Shown: piece after piece, positions 35,651-45,844 of the stretch | Position numbering within the stretch: the first letter of the stretch is position 1 | How the letters are laid out: the number at the start of each line of letters is the position of its first letter | Origin: Sphingobacterium athyrii | GTDB lineage: Bacteria > Bacteroidota > Bacteroidia > Sphingobacteriales > Sphingobacteriaceae | Assembly: GCF_003071065.1 (NCBI RefSeq) | Contig: NZ_QCXX01000002.1 | Coordinates: forward strand, 496,001 to 560,000 | Direction: 5' to 3' | Length of the DNA stretch: 64,000 bases | Notes under the pieces: model-generated | Told to the model about the DNA's origin: nothing | Databases searched by the model: none | Seen by the model: only the letters and a program-made list of their open reading frames with translations | Translations under genes and position numbers: made by a program

Positions 35651-36682
35651 TTAATTTCCAGTGTTTGTTAAAACAGCTTCATCCGGCAGGAACAATAATT
35701 GTTCGATATGATGTATTGTGCCGTTGTCTGTGAGGTAATTAACCTTATTATTGGCGGATAGTGGCGTGAACCTACCGTATTGACCGGCTTCTTGCGTCTG
35801 TACAGCAAACCAGCGGATATCTACGTTGTAAAAGATTTTTCGGCTCATTCGGACATCCCCTTCTATGGACGTTGCCAGAGATTGACCAGATAATTCCAAG
35901 TCCGTTAAGAAAATACGAGTATCAAACAGGTAGACGCCCATAAAACGATTGTAGAATTTTCCGGGATCCATTCGGTTTATGCTATCGAGCGTGATGCCAG
36001 CTTTCTCAAATGCCTGATTGTCGGGTGCCACCACCGACCATTCGCCTTGCGCAAGCCGTTCCCAATAACCGAACTTTTTGAGGCCGGCAACAAAAACGCT
36101 ATATTCAGGTCGTTTCGAAAGAAAATGCTGTACATTTCCTTCCTGATATTTGAAACAAGCGTTGACAATGTTCAATATACCATTGGTCAAGGCAATATCG
36201 ATGCGTATTGCTTCTACACCATTGACAAATACCCGTGTCTTATCCCATTGGGAGGTTCCGGCATGTTTTGAAATGATGAGATCCTTGCCTGCCATATTGG
36301 GATATTTTGCATCGAGTGTCTTGACCGGAATCTCCTCACTAGGTAGTATTTTGGCCAATATGTGATATTGAATCATGGTTTTCAGGCTGTCCTGATTAAG
36401 CTTGTCGAAATCCGAGGCACGGTATATCCCTATGGCATTGAAAGCAGCGTTGGTGGGTGCATATACGGTGACCTTTTCAGTTCCTGTCACCGCTTTCAAT
36501 AGATCGGTTTTTAGCAAAGCGGCATGAAATAAGCTCAGGTCGAAATTGTTACCGATATAGTCCCCCACGTTCCGCGTTTCCGTGTTTCCTTCGTATACCA
36601 TAAATTCATCATGACTACAAGCCTGCAAGAGCATGCAGCTCAGCAGAAAGAGGATATATATTTTAATTTTCGTTAGTTGCAT
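35651..36682 (-). CDS. Fasciclin (FAS1) lipoprotein, first of three
   Basis: 343 residues with lipobox LLQAC. FAS1 motifs: VTVYAPTNAAFNAIGI with IQYHILAKI, then WSVVAPDNQAFEKAGI and NGTIHHIEQLLFLP. The first domain carries an extended DLIISKHAGTSQWDKTRVFV strand pair. It begins eight bases after the stop of the upstream lipoprotein gene. Together with the next two genes it makes a tandem array of paralogs, likely of duplication origin. Confidence 0.9.
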   Translation of the reverse strand: MQLTKIKIYILFLLSCMLLQACSHDEFMVYEGNTETRNVGDYIGNNFDLSLFHAALLKTDLLKAVTGTEKVTVYAPTNAAFNAIGIYRASDFDKLNQDSLKTMIQYHILAKILPSEEIPVKTLDAKYPNMAGKDLIISKHAGTSQWDKTRVFVNGVEAIRIDIALTNGILNIVNACFKYQEGNVQHFLSKRPEYSVFVAGLKKFGYWERLAQGEWSVVAPDNQAFEKAGITLDSINRMDPGKFYNRFMGVYLFDTRIFLTDLELSGQSLATSIEGDVRMSRKIFYNVDIRWFAVQTQEAGQYGRFTPLSANNKVNYLTDNGTIHHIEQLLFLPDEAVLTNTGN

Positions 36683-36690
36683 CAGCTTAA

Positions 36691-37893
36691 TTATTTATAG
36701 ATAGGTGGATCAAACTTGCGTTGAATTGTAGTGAGATAGGCCTCTCCATTGACGACTTCTATGGTATTTACAGCAGGAAACGATTTAGGATTATTAAGGC
36801 CTGAATGCGTATTGATAAACATACTCGGGAATCGTGCTGAATTGCCTCTGCCGGGAAGTTGTACAAGTTCGTTGAGGCCATAGAAGCTTAGATGAGAACA
36901 TAAGCCTTTGGGCATATTAGTTCCTCCGATACCCATTTCAATAAAAGTCAGCCCCGGTGCAAGGAAAGTGACCTGCTGTACCATATTGGTGGTAATGGTT
37001 TTTGTGCTGTCTGCAAATAGTGGAAAACTAAAATAATCACTTACGGTAGCCTCTTCGGTATCACGGTACAGCGGCTGAAGGAACCGCGCATGATATCCCG
37101 GTAACGCTGTTTCAACCGTATATGTGGTTGTCTCCTGTGGATAGAGGGATAGATAGACATTCATTTCGTCTTTTATACCATCTGTAAGAGTGATCATACC
37201 GTTGGGCTTTCTATCCTCGGAGGTTGAAAAGCCTTTGGCACTCATATTATAAAAATTAAGGTAAACCGATGAGTCGGAGAAAGGTAGCTTGTGGAAATTT
37301 TCCTGACGTAAGAGTAGTCCGTTCTCTTTCGTTTTAAAATCTTTCTGGACCACATGTAGCGTATAAATCTCTCGATCTTTCAGGTCATAGTTGCCTTCAG
37401 CGGCAATATTTTTTTTCAGATCATCGCTCAGTTGAAAAAATGGGATGTCATTGACAGGTCTAAAGTAGAAAACTATCCTGTGGGAGCCCGAAGGGATCTG
37501 AGCCCAACTGGAGAGATCAAATCCATTTATGATAGGACCTACCAGTACATTTTCCTTGCCCGGGTATTCAGGATTGTTTCGTTTGGTGCTTCCGGCACTG
37601 TGCGTAGGATAGGGAGCTGCATACCGTGCACGTTTGTCTAAAAAATCGCCGACGATAGCTGCCTTTACGGGGATACCGTTTTGATCAAATTCGGGATCAA
37701 TAAGCATAGTTAAATAAGGTACGAGAAGCCCCTTGTCACCAAGGTTCACCTCATAGTTGAGGTTGTTGAATACCCTTAAGTAAGCTGGATTTTCGACCTC
37801 GTGATAATCTATCTTTGTACAGGAAACAAGAAATAAAAAGATAAAAAACAGACAAAATGCTTTGCTTTTATAGCCTATTGGATTGCCGTTCAT
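36691..37893 (-). CDS. Lipoprotein of unknown function in the fasciclin locus
   Basis: The open frame extends to an ATG at 37992 directly abutting the upstream stop, but the residues before 37893 are hydrophilic. From Met 37893 a proper signal peptide runs to the lipobox FLFLVSCTKID, so I prefer this start (400 residues). The mature part opens YLRVFNNLNYEVNLGDKG and has repeated beta-sandwich-like segments resembling DUF4397 proteins such as its upstream neighbour. Function unknown; probably a surface partner of the TonB receptor. Confidence 0.7.
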   Translation of the reverse strand: MNGNPIGYKSKAFCLFFIFLFLVSCTKIDYHEVENPAYLRVFNNLNYEVNLGDKGLLVPYLTMLIDPEFDQNGIPVKAAIVGDFLDKRARYAAPYPTHSAGSTKRNNPEYPGKENVLVGPIINGFDLSSWAQIPSGSHRIVFYFRPVNDIPFFQLSDDLKKNIAAEGNYDLKDREIYTLHVVQKDFKTKENGLLLRQENFHKLPFSDSSVYLNFYNMSAKGFSTSEDRKPNGMITLTDGIKDEMNVYLSLYPQETTTYTVETALPGYHARFLQPLYRDTEEATVSDYFSFPLFADSTKTITTNMVQQVTFLAPGLTFIEMGIGGTNMPKGLCSHLSFYGLNELVQLPGRGNSARFPSMFINTHSGLNNPKSFPAVNTIEVVNGEAYLTTIQRKFDPPIYK

Positions 37894-37992
37894 GCCGAAC
37901 GGAGTTCCGTTTCCGGGTGCTTGCTTTTTTTTGGACACCAGGTTGTTGTTAAAAGTGCCATTGCTCATAACTACTTGTCTAAATTGTCCCAT

Positions 37993-39729
37993 TTATTTGG
38001 TATGTTTAACGATCATCATTCTGGATTTGTAGCGCGGATCCTCCGTTTGCTTCCCGATAAGGGCAATGCTGTAGGAGCCGATATCGGCATTGGGCAATGC
38101 GCCCCGTACTGCGAAAAGCTCTGGCTTCGCAATCAGATCCTGGGTTGTATAGATGGCTACCTCGTCTGCCCATGATCCGGGAGTGGTATTTTCGGTGGCA
38201 TGATAAGCCATTATTTTTTGTGTTTGTATTTTGGTGTTGCCGCCCATTTGTACTAATCTGACATAAGGATTAATCCAAGGAATGTAACCCGGGGTCAATT
38301 GTTCTGTAGATCGTTCATTAAATGCCCATCCGTTATTGCTGAACGGTTTGCCATTATCGGAGGTGAAAGTAGCATAGGGAAAAACTATGTTAAAATTGAA
38401 AAAACGAACATCAGTGTAAAAGTTAGTTTTAAACCGTTCGTAAGTAGCGTCCTGTGTACCGCTTTGCCCACCAAAAGTGACACCAGATAAGTTGTTGTGC
38501 GATACGACCAGACTGTCTTTGCCCGTTGCCGTGCTATAAAGCCATACGGTATAGTTGTCGCCAGCTTTTACATCATAGTTTACAGCTGTCAAAGCGGTAT
38601 TGTTGAGTATTGCCTGAAATTGAAGTTTCCCATGGATAGCAGGCATGTACGCTGTATGTGACCCAAACCCGACAGCTTCCGTGCTTTTACCACCAACCTT
38701 AAGGGATACAGCCCCAGCTTCAGCTCTGGCATTGACAAACTGGATACGTGCATAAGTATTGTTCACTGGCGGATCCATATCCGCTATAATTTGGAATCCA
38801 TTCTGAACCTGATTGTGCGTATACTCCGGGTCATTGATATTTGGATAATCAAAAGGCTGAGAGTAAACCACGACTGTATATACACCGCCGGGTTTAAAGT
38901 TGGCGATCGGATTGTAGGTGAGGTAAGTAGGGATGACCGCCGTTCTGTTTTCAATATAACTGATGGATGAGGTCATATAGTCCATTGTAAGACTTCCGGT
39001 AGAGGGCAGTTGTCTCTGGTTTTCCGTAAGTACTTTAAGTTGATAGGTTCCATAAGGGATCTCCACATAGTCCGATACCTTGCCGACAGGGACATGGCTG
39101 AGCGCATTGTTGATTGCTGTTCCATCCGACCATGTCAGACTTACAGGCCCGTATAGATCTTCTATTGCTTCCTGTGTGACCTGGCTCTCACCCGGTTTTT
39201 CGGCGAAGTTGATAATTCGGATTTTGCAGTTCTCCGGGTTGCGTGGAGACTCTACACTTCGAGGCACTTCGATTACTTCGGGGAGCCCTACATTATAATA
39301 ATCACCCAGCAACGTGTAATAATCTACCGAATTGCCTTTATCCTGTATTTTAAATTTTTTCTGGAGACCTATGCCAATTCCCTGATAGGCGACATAAGTA
39401 ACCTCGATATCCGCACTGTTTTGTTTGTTAAGTAGGTCTTGGGGAACATTCCACAGCGTTCCGAGGCGACCATCTACGGGGAAATATTTGGTAGGAGGGT
39501 ACTTACCAGCCATAGGATCCGTTTCTCCTTTTCGGATAACGAAATTGGTAATACTGTCTCCGTTTACGATTACCTGATTTGAACCGCCCAGGTTAACGAT
39601 GCGCACATTGGAACTTTTGGAAGCCCCGGTGTTGTATCTGTTATCTACTTCTTCGACAAATTTGTCCTTAGAACAGGATACAAAGAGTCCGAGCAGGAGC
39701 AGGACGAATATTTTTTTACTACTTTTCAT
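37993..39729 (-). CDS. DUF4397-type lipoprotein
   Basis: 578 residues with lipobox LFVSC. Segments such as VRIVNLGGSNQVIVNGDSI, KIRIINFAEKPGESQ and ARIQFVNARAEAGAVSLKVG are repeated beta-sandwich starts typical of DUF4397, so three copies or more may be present. It starts three bases after the stop of the STN-containing receptor gene, where SusD normally sits in a SusCD locus. It may therefore act as the surface lid or ligand-binding partner of that receptor, which is inference. Confidence 0.82.
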   Translation of the reverse strand: MKSSKKIFVLLLLGLFVSCSKDKFVEEVDNRYNTGASKSSNVRIVNLGGSNQVIVNGDSITNFVIRKGETDPMAGKYPPTKYFPVDGRLGTLWNVPQDLLNKQNSADIEVTYVAYQGIGIGLQKKFKIQDKGNSVDYYTLLGDYYNVGLPEVIEVPRSVESPRNPENCKIRIINFAEKPGESQVTQEAIEDLYGPVSLTWSDGTAINNALSHVPVGKVSDYVEIPYGTYQLKVLTENQRQLPSTGSLTMDYMTSSISYIENRTAVIPTYLTYNPIANFKPGGVYTVVVYSQPFDYPNINDPEYTHNQVQNGFQIIADMDPPVNNTYARIQFVNARAEAGAVSLKVGGKSTEAVGFGSHTAYMPAIHGKLQFQAILNNTALTAVNYDVKAGDNYTVWLYSTATGKDSLVVSHNNLSGVTFGGQSGTQDATYERFKTNFYTDVRFFNFNIVFPYATFTSDNGKPFSNNGWAFNERSTEQLTPGYIPWINPYVRLVQMGGNTKIQTQKIMAYHATENTTPGSWADEVAIYTTQDLIAKPELFAVRGALPNADIGSYSIALIGKQTEDPRYKSRMMIVKHTK

Positions 39730-39732
39730 ATG

Positions 39733-42700
39733 CTAGAATAGATTATAGGTAAAACCAAGCATCACTTCACTTCCGCGTTTGTAGCTACGGTTTATGTATT
39801 CATTTCCATACCATTTGCCACCAGTGTTTGGGTTGGCATATACGGTCTTGATCGCTGGGTTGAGAATGTTTTTGGCATAGCCCTTAAAGGTCAACCGGGA
39901 CACTATTTTCTGGCTAAAGACAAAATCAAGCGTCGGTGTCGGCTGTGTATACAGATCCGGTTCCCCGGTCAGGTTGATCTGGATCAGGCGTTCACCAACC
40001 ATATTGAATGTCGTGGTCAGGTCTGTTCCGGTTTTTTTATTGTTGTAATTTAGCCAGGCATTGATGGAATAAGGAGCCTGTTCAAACAAAGGGCTGTTGA
40101 GTGGAGCATGGCGATCGATAAATCGGTTTGCAGCAAGTCTTTCTTCGGATTTCTTGATTTCGCTTTGCGCAATCAACAGATTTGATCCAAAAAAAAGCAC
40201 ATCTTTTTGTCCCCAGAATTTACTCAGGTCTTTTACGGCTTCAAATTCCAATCCCCAGACTCGCCCAGTATTTTTATCGTTTTGAAACTGTATGATCGGA
40301 AATTCAGGATAGGTCGCCGCGAGACCCTCCGTTTTCAGGCTGAATACCTTGACCAATTGATTGTCGATTTGTTTTCCAAAGGCAGAAATGGCAAATACTT
40401 CACCTGCCGCCGGAAACCATTCCCATCGAAAATCGAGGTTCTGCGTCTTCTGGTTGATCAGATCCCGGTTACCGACGATTAAGCCCATTTGATAAGGGTC
40501 AAATTCAAAGACGTTGGTAATCTCCCGAAGTTCAGGTCGTGCCAAGGTACTATTGTATGCCAGGCGAAAATTCATGTCTTTTCTGTATTTATAAGTCAGG
40601 TTGGCCGAGTAATACGGAACGTATTTCGTCTTATATACCGAGTTGGCATCTCCAAAAGGGGTGACTAAAATATTGCCTTCCTCGTCCACAGAGGCCAGTT
40701 TGGGATCCACGTAAACGTCTTTGGTGTCTACCCGTGTCTGAATATTTGTTTTTTCGACCCGTACACCACCCGTCAAGCGGATATTTTTGGACAGCTGTAG
40801 ATCAAGCATGGCGTACGCCGCCCGGGTTTCGTAGAAACCTTTATAATTATTGGGTGATTTTTTGCTGTTGTACAAAAAGCCACCTACGGGAATTTCACCT
40901 TCACCATTACCGCCGGAGGGTACTTTTATGCCGATTACTTCGTTGCTGACCATCCGGTTGAGGTTACCCTCCACATCAAGAAGTGTAATCCGGCCGAGGT
41001 CGTTGAAGTTAGAGCCCGGGAGAAAGAGAATATTTTCGGTAAAATGGCGCTCTCTAAAAAGATAGTTAACGCCGGTTTTTAATTCTTGCTTTTGACCGAG
41101 AAAAGGAAAAGGAATGCTAAGATCCGCTTTATGGTTGTAACTGTCTTCGTTGAGGTTTCTCCAGCGTCGACCATTCGGCTCGGCCTGAATGGTTCCATAA
41201 GTACCAAAGCCGTTTACATAACCCGAGCTTAGGGCATAAAGATGTTCGGTGTACGCCCATTCGCTATTTGCGCCACCTGTCGTACCCACGATTGGTTTCA
41301 GGTAATAGGTGCCACCTACCGGAACATAGTCTATCAATGAGACATAGCGAAAATCAGGATCATTTTGGCTAGATTTAGACATGGAGAGATTATAGCTCAA
41401 TCGTGGAGAATAGCTGGATTTTAAGAACTTGTGCTCCCCCTGAAAATTAAAAGTCTGCAAATCCCGTAGCGTTTGCTTCAAGGAATAGATGGTACTATAA
41501 ACATCTCCGGTTAGTCCGGTATATTCATACGCTCCCCTCATGTTGGTAGCCTTTGATTCTCCCCCCCAGCTTCCCACATACTGTGCACTGATCTCATGAC
41601 GGGGATTGAACCGGTACGTTAATCCGGCGAGCACACCATAATTAAGTGTCTCTACTCCCGTATTCTCCTTATAGGATTGATATTTTCCCATATATAAGCT
41701 GTTTGGTGTAATATAATTTGGGATATGACGGTAGCTGTAGATATCCGGATTACCTGTGACCACACCCTGGTAAATACTATACTGGGTAAGATCCCCATTG
41801 TATATATCCGTTGTGCGTCGGTAGTAGTTTCCGCCGAGTATCACGCCCAGGGTATGCTTGTCATCAAATAGTTTATATGAATTTCCAAACGTAGCAGAGT
41901 AAAGTTGGTTGAGGGGAGCACGTCGGTGCTTGGTCGTCATGACCGGATCAAAACTTTGCATGATGCCGTTTATCCGTTGTACCTCTGTTCTTGCTGCCGG
42001 ACTGTAGCCACTGTTTGCAATCAGATTATGGATATCACCGAGTCCTTTGGGGTATTGAGTGGAAAGGTTCAGAAAATCTGATGTCAAGTTTTTATGATTG
42101 ATCTTGGTACCGAGCAGCCCCATGTCACTGTTCCAGAAACTATTGTATTGGCCACCTACCCCAATATTGGAGTTGAATCCCGTTTGCGCGATAAGCTCAA
42201 AAGTCATGCTATCCGGTACTGACTTTGTTTTAAGTTCCACAATCCCAGAGGCAGCATCGGCAGGTTTATCGGGTGTAACTGTTTTGTATACGGTGATATT
42301 ATCCAGCAGCGAGGCCGGTACCAAATCCAAGGGAATGGAGCTTTTGTCAGGATCGGAGGATGCGAGACGGACACCGTTCAGTTGGCCGATAACGGAGCGA
42401 TCCCCCAGTCCGCGTACGGCGACATACTTGTCGTCTGTTACGGTGACACCGGTTACCCGGGAAAGAGCCTGCGTTGTGGTGATGCTGGCTGTGCGTTCGA
42501 TCAGCTGTGCAGAGATGGCATCCTGCACGATAGAAGAATTTTTTCGCTCTTCGAGTACCGCTGCTTCCGTATTGGTGCGGCGACGGGCTTGTACACTTAC
42601 GGCTACTTCCTCAAGTCTTTCAGACGCTTCGCTCATTTTTACAAGGATACTGTCATTGGACCCGACCTTGATTTCCTGCGGCTCCATACCTAAAAAAGTA

Positions 42701-43206
42701 AATAGGAGCGAAGCTCCGGTTGCGGTAATCGTAATCGAGAAATTTCCATTTGCGTCTGTCGATGTAGCAGCCTGTGCACCTTTGACGCGCACCGAAACAC
42801 CCGAAAGTGGTTTACCGCTCATATTGGTGACCCGACCTTTTACCTGTCGCTGTTGTAACCTGTCGGGTGTACTGGTTTTATTTTCAGGTAGTTTTGAAAT
42901 GCTTACATATTTGTCTTTGATCAGGTATGTATAAGGTTGTCCGCTAAAACAAGCCTTTATTGCCTGGTCTAGGCTGACATTAGTTACACGAATATTAACG
43001 GGTTTTGCATTATTAAAAATAGCTGTATTATACAGAAAACTGAAGCCGGTTTGCTTCCTGATCTCCTCCAGCACAAGATATATACTGCTGTTACGTTTTT
43101 CCAGCGTCACACGCTGGGCATATGTAAAAGCACTTACCTGTACAAAAAAGCAGGTCATTAATACCATGGTGATTTTCATAACACGCATGATTTGATAAAA
43201 ATTCAT
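39733..43206 (-). CDS. TonB-dependent receptor with N-terminal STN signalling domain
   Basis: 1157 residues. After the signal peptide an STN domain (about 45-105; SSIYLVLEEIRKQTGFSFLY) provides contact to the FecR anti-sigma factor. A carboxypeptidase-regulatory-like domain (QVKGRVTNMSGKPLSGVSVR), a plug (ITTTQALSRVTGVTVTDD) and a beta-barrel ending in YNLF follow. The STN domain indicates transcriptional signalling through the sigma/FecR pair encoded just upstream. A second Met near residue 8 is an alternative start. Confidence 0.92.
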   Translation of the reverse strand: MNFYQIMRVMKITMVLMTCFFVQVSAFTYAQRVTLEKRNSSIYLVLEEIRKQTGFSFLYNTAIFNNAKPVNIRVTNVSLDQAIKACFSGQPYTYLIKDKYVSISKLPENKTSTPDRLQQRQVKGRVTNMSGKPLSGVSVRVKGAQAATSTDANGNFSITITATGASLLFTFLGMEPQEIKVGSNDSILVKMSEASERLEEVAVSVQARRRTNTEAAVLEERKNSSIVQDAISAQLIERTASITTTQALSRVTGVTVTDDKYVAVRGLGDRSVIGQLNGVRLASSDPDKSSIPLDLVPASLLDNITVYKTVTPDKPADAASGIVELKTKSVPDSMTFELIAQTGFNSNIGVGGQYNSFWNSDMGLLGTKINHKNLTSDFLNLSTQYPKGLGDIHNLIANSGYSPAARTEVQRINGIMQSFDPVMTTKHRRAPLNQLYSATFGNSYKLFDDKHTLGVILGGNYYRRTTDIYNGDLTQYSIYQGVVTGNPDIYSYRHIPNYITPNSLYMGKYQSYKENTGVETLNYGVLAGLTYRFNPRHEISAQYVGSWGGESKATNMRGAYEYTGLTGDVYSTIYSLKQTLRDLQTFNFQGEHKFLKSSYSPRLSYNLSMSKSSQNDPDFRYVSLIDYVPVGGTYYLKPIVGTTGGANSEWAYTEHLYALSSGYVNGFGTYGTIQAEPNGRRWRNLNEDSYNHKADLSIPFPFLGQKQELKTGVNYLFRERHFTENILFLPGSNFNDLGRITLLDVEGNLNRMVSNEVIGIKVPSGGNGEGEIPVGGFLYNSKKSPNNYKGFYETRAAYAMLDLQLSKNIRLTGGVRVEKTNIQTRVDTKDVYVDPKLASVDEEGNILVTPFGDANSVYKTKYVPYYSANLTYKYRKDMNFRLAYNSTLARPELREITNVFEFDPYQMGLIVGNRDLINQKTQNLDFRWEWFPAAGEVFAISAFGKQIDNQLVKVFSLKTEGLAATYPEFPIIQFQNDKNTGRVWGLEFEAVKDLSKFWGQKDVLFFGSNLLIAQSEIKKSEERLAANRFIDRHAPLNSPLFEQAPYSINAWLNYNNKKTGTDLTTTFNMVGERLIQINLTGEPDLYTQPTPTLDFVFSQKIVSRLTFKGYAKNILNPAIKTVYANPNTGGKWYGNEYINRSYKRGSEVMLGFTYNLF

Positions 43207-43327
43207 ACTTTTGTTGAAGTTAAATTATCTATTGATGTTAGGACATTACTTTGGTAGCTTAACTATTCGGCCAAAGGTGGTGCAAACACCTTTGGCTATT
43301 TTATTAAGCAAGCTCATTTTTAGGGAA

Positions 43328-44530
43328 CTAATCGCTCACTGTCAACCTCCTTCCTGCAATCTTTATTTTGACCTCTTTTGTAGACTCGATCATGTCTACG
43401 ATAGAAGAGAGCGGTATGGAACGGGATATGATTCCGGTAAATTTAATTTTACTATACTGCGACGGACAGTTAATTTCAAGATCATACCAGCGGGCGAGCT
43501 GTTTGAGCATCTTGTCAAGATCTTCGCCTTTAAATACAAATTCTCCATTTTTCCAGGCCAGTTGTTGTTGAATGTCTGCGGTATGTACAGATAGTTTATC
43601 CGAGAGTAAGGATTCTTGCCCGGGTTTTAATAAGACAGATGCACCATTCAGGGAAGATGTCACACGGACGCTGCCTTCCACCAGTGTGGTTCTTATAGTG
43701 GGCTCATCTTGATACGCATTGATATTAAATTGCGTACCTAAGACCTGAATCATTTGTTTGTCGGTCTCAACGACGAAGGGCAGAGCCTCGTGGCTATGCG
43801 GGCGTTTTAGTTTTGCTACTTCAAAATAGACTTCTCCGGTCATTTTTACCCGACGCTCGCGCTGGTCAAAACGGGTCGGATAACTTAAGGAAGAAGCTGC
43901 ATTCAACCAAGCTTTCGAGCCATCAGGGAGAATGATTCGATACTGACCCCCTTTGGGTGTGGACACCTTATTGAAGGCTAGCGATCTTACTGCTGCCTGA
44001 CTTTCGCTGTGGTAGACAATTTCACCTGCAGCAGTTTTTTCGACATGTACACCGAATTGGTCGGCCAATTTTCCACTCTTGGCATCAGACAATGCGATTG
44101 TCGATCCATCGGCAAGAGTCAGTAACGCTTTGTCGCTACCCGGCACGATTTGATGACCTTTCTGCGCCAGCTTTTTCTGGTTTTCACTGCCGTTGTCAAG
44201 ATGGAATAATAAGCCAAAAGAAACCATGATCAAGACCGCGGCCGCAGCTATATAGGGACCCCATTTTTTTGGAAACCCAGTCCTTATTTCTTGCTCGGAC
44301 ATCGGAATAGCATACCTCGTCTTGAAAGCCAATAACTTGTCATTCAACTCGTCCTGTTCGGTGTTTTTTTCAGGCAACAGATCTGGTATTAATTCGTCCA
44401 TGACATCGTCAAACAAATTTTTATTCCCCGGATCGGATATCAAGAGAATTACTTCCTGTCTTTCCTGATCTGTTATATCACCTAAAAGGTATTTTTTTAT
44501 CAGCTTACGCTGCCGCTGGTTTACATTCAT
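43328..44530 (-). CDS. FecR-family anti-sigma factor
   Basis: 400 residues: a cytoplasmic N-terminal anti-sigma helix region, one transmembrane segment near residues 92-110, a periplasmic FecR domain (STPKGGQYRIILPDGSKAWL and VKMTGEVYFEVAK) and a C-terminal DUF4974 domain ending in RRLTV. It should hold the sigma factor at 44764 until the STN domain of the receptor at 39733 signals ligand binding. It lies 233 bp after the sigma gene; nothing else is seen in that gap. Confidence 0.93.
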   Translation of the reverse strand: MNVNQRQRKLIKKYLLGDITDQERQEVILLISDPGNKNLFDDVMDELIPDLLPEKNTEQDELNDKLLAFKTRYAIPMSEQEIRTGFPKKWGPYIAAAAVLIMVSFGLLFHLDNGSENQKKLAQKGHQIVPGSDKALLTLADGSTIALSDAKSGKLADQFGVHVEKTAAGEIVYHSESQAAVRSLAFNKVSTPKGGQYRIILPDGSKAWLNAASSLSYPTRFDQRERRVKMTGEVYFEVAKLKRPHSHEALPFVVETDKQMIQVLGTQFNINAYQDEPTIRTTLVEGSVRVTSSLNGASVLLKPGQESLLSDKLSVHTADIQQQLAWKNGEFVFKGEDLDKMLKQLARWYDLEINCPSQYSKIKFTGIISRSIPLSSIVDMIESTKEVKIKIAGRRLTVSD

Positions 44531-44763
44531 CCACTGAAATTATTTCTCGTGCGCTATTGGGCAATCTTTAAGACGATTTTTGCTGTCAACAAAAGAATGC
44601 GTATACATAAACACAAACACATTTTTCTCCTGATACCACCCAATGGGCTTTAAAGTAAATTGTAGTGTATTGAAAATCAGTGGAATAAAATAGTAGATAG
44701 CTGTCCGTTGACGGTTATCCTTCGCGCCGCTTGAGATCGAATAGCGGGCTGTCGGGGAGGCGA

Positions 44764-45363
44764 TTAAAAAAAGAGGTTCAATGAAAGGATGACAAGTACT
44801 GAAACCAGTTTCTCTGCAAGTTGGCGGCGGCATATGGCCAAGGCGGAAACCATGTATTTCTCCACGACATTGATCGAAATACCCAACTTTTCACTGATTT
44901 GTGCATAAGTTAGGTTTTCTTCCCGACTCATACGGAAGACCAATTGTTTTTGAGGAGATAGATGATTGATTGTCTCTTCATATATCCTAATCATCTCAGC
45001 ATCCAAGATATTTCCATCTACCGTGCTGCTTGATAGCAGCTTTTCTTCGGGAATATTATCTATGTGTACCGTTTCAGCCAACTTGGAACGGAAGTGATTA
45101 TAGACCGCATTCTTGAGCGCCCGGCGGAGATAAAAGCTAAACTCGATATTTTCAGGCAATTTTTCTCTGTTTTTCCAAATCCGGAAGAGGACATCCATCG
45201 CTAATTCTTCACTCATAGGTTTATCCCGGATAAACTTAAAGCAATATTGAAAGGACGCTCTATGGTAACGCTTAAACAGCATATCGAATGCTCCCTGATC
45301 CCCATTGATAAAGCGGCGCAAAAGTATGGAATCTGACAATACGGTTAACACTTCCTTTTTCAT
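44764..45363 (-). CDS. ECF RNA polymerase sigma factor
   Basis: 199 residues with sigma70 region 2 (FDMLFKRYHRASFQYCFKFI, then LAMDVLFRIWKNREKLP) and region 4 (LTYAQISEKLGISINVVEKY). This is the Bacteroidota-type ECF factor commonly encoded upstream of FecR and a TonB receptor. It should direct RNA polymerase to the promoters of the minus-strand locus. It is the first gene of that locus and is divergent from the small gene at 45620. Confidence 0.93.
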   Translation of the reverse strand: MKKEVLTVLSDSILLRRFINGDQGAFDMLFKRYHRASFQYCFKFIRDKPMSEELAMDVLFRIWKNREKLPENIEFSFYLRRALKNAVYNHFRSKLAETVHIDNIPEEKLLSSSTVDGNILDAEMIRIYEETINHLSPQKQLVFRMSREENLTYAQISEKLGISINVVEKYMVSALAICRRQLAEKLVSVLVILSLNLFF

Positions 45364-45619
45364 AGTAATTATGCTATGGTAGTGCTACAAATATCGACGC
45401 CTCAAGTTAACTGAGTATTAGTAAATCATTAATTGTATTTCTTAAAATAATTTCTGTTCAATATAATCTAGCATGCTTCGTATTTACCGATGATGACAAC
45501 CAGACAAATATTCGAATTTGTTAATCCTGTTTCAGAACTAAAAACGCTTTCCCAATTCTTTCCTAAATTGATATATAGCTTAGGTTATCATAATATTTAA
45601 AAATTAAAACTTGAGTGAT

Positions 45620-45844
45620 ATGACTAATTGGAATTTAATAAGAGGAGCGGAAGGAACATTGTCTGCCCAAGATATCAGAAGAAATATTCTATCTTACATT
45701 ATCAAAAATCACCCTGCAAGCCTGATTCAGTGCATTGAAAAAGAGTATAATACTTACCGGATTGATATTCTGGGTAGTGATAGTCTACTATTCGATTTGC
45801 AAGGCCAATTTGTAAAAGCAAATATCAGAAAAATCAAAGGATAG
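45620..45844 (+). CDS. Small protein of unknown function
   Basis: 74 residues from ATG 45620 (the frame also has a TTG nine bases earlier). It begins MTNWNLIRGAEGTLSAQDIR and has alternating helix and strand propensity with no signal peptide. It is divergent from the sigma factor gene and shares its upstream region. No family recognised. Confidence 0.5.
   Translation: MTNWNLIRGAEGTLSAQDIRRNILSYIIKNHPASLIQCIEKEYNTYRIDILGSDSLLFDLQGQFVKANIRKIKG

Noticed and set aside
42098..42934. 278-codon open frame on the plus strand
   Set aside because: Antisense to the STN-receptor gene; low-complexity Ser/Pro/Leu-rich product typical of a shadow frame.
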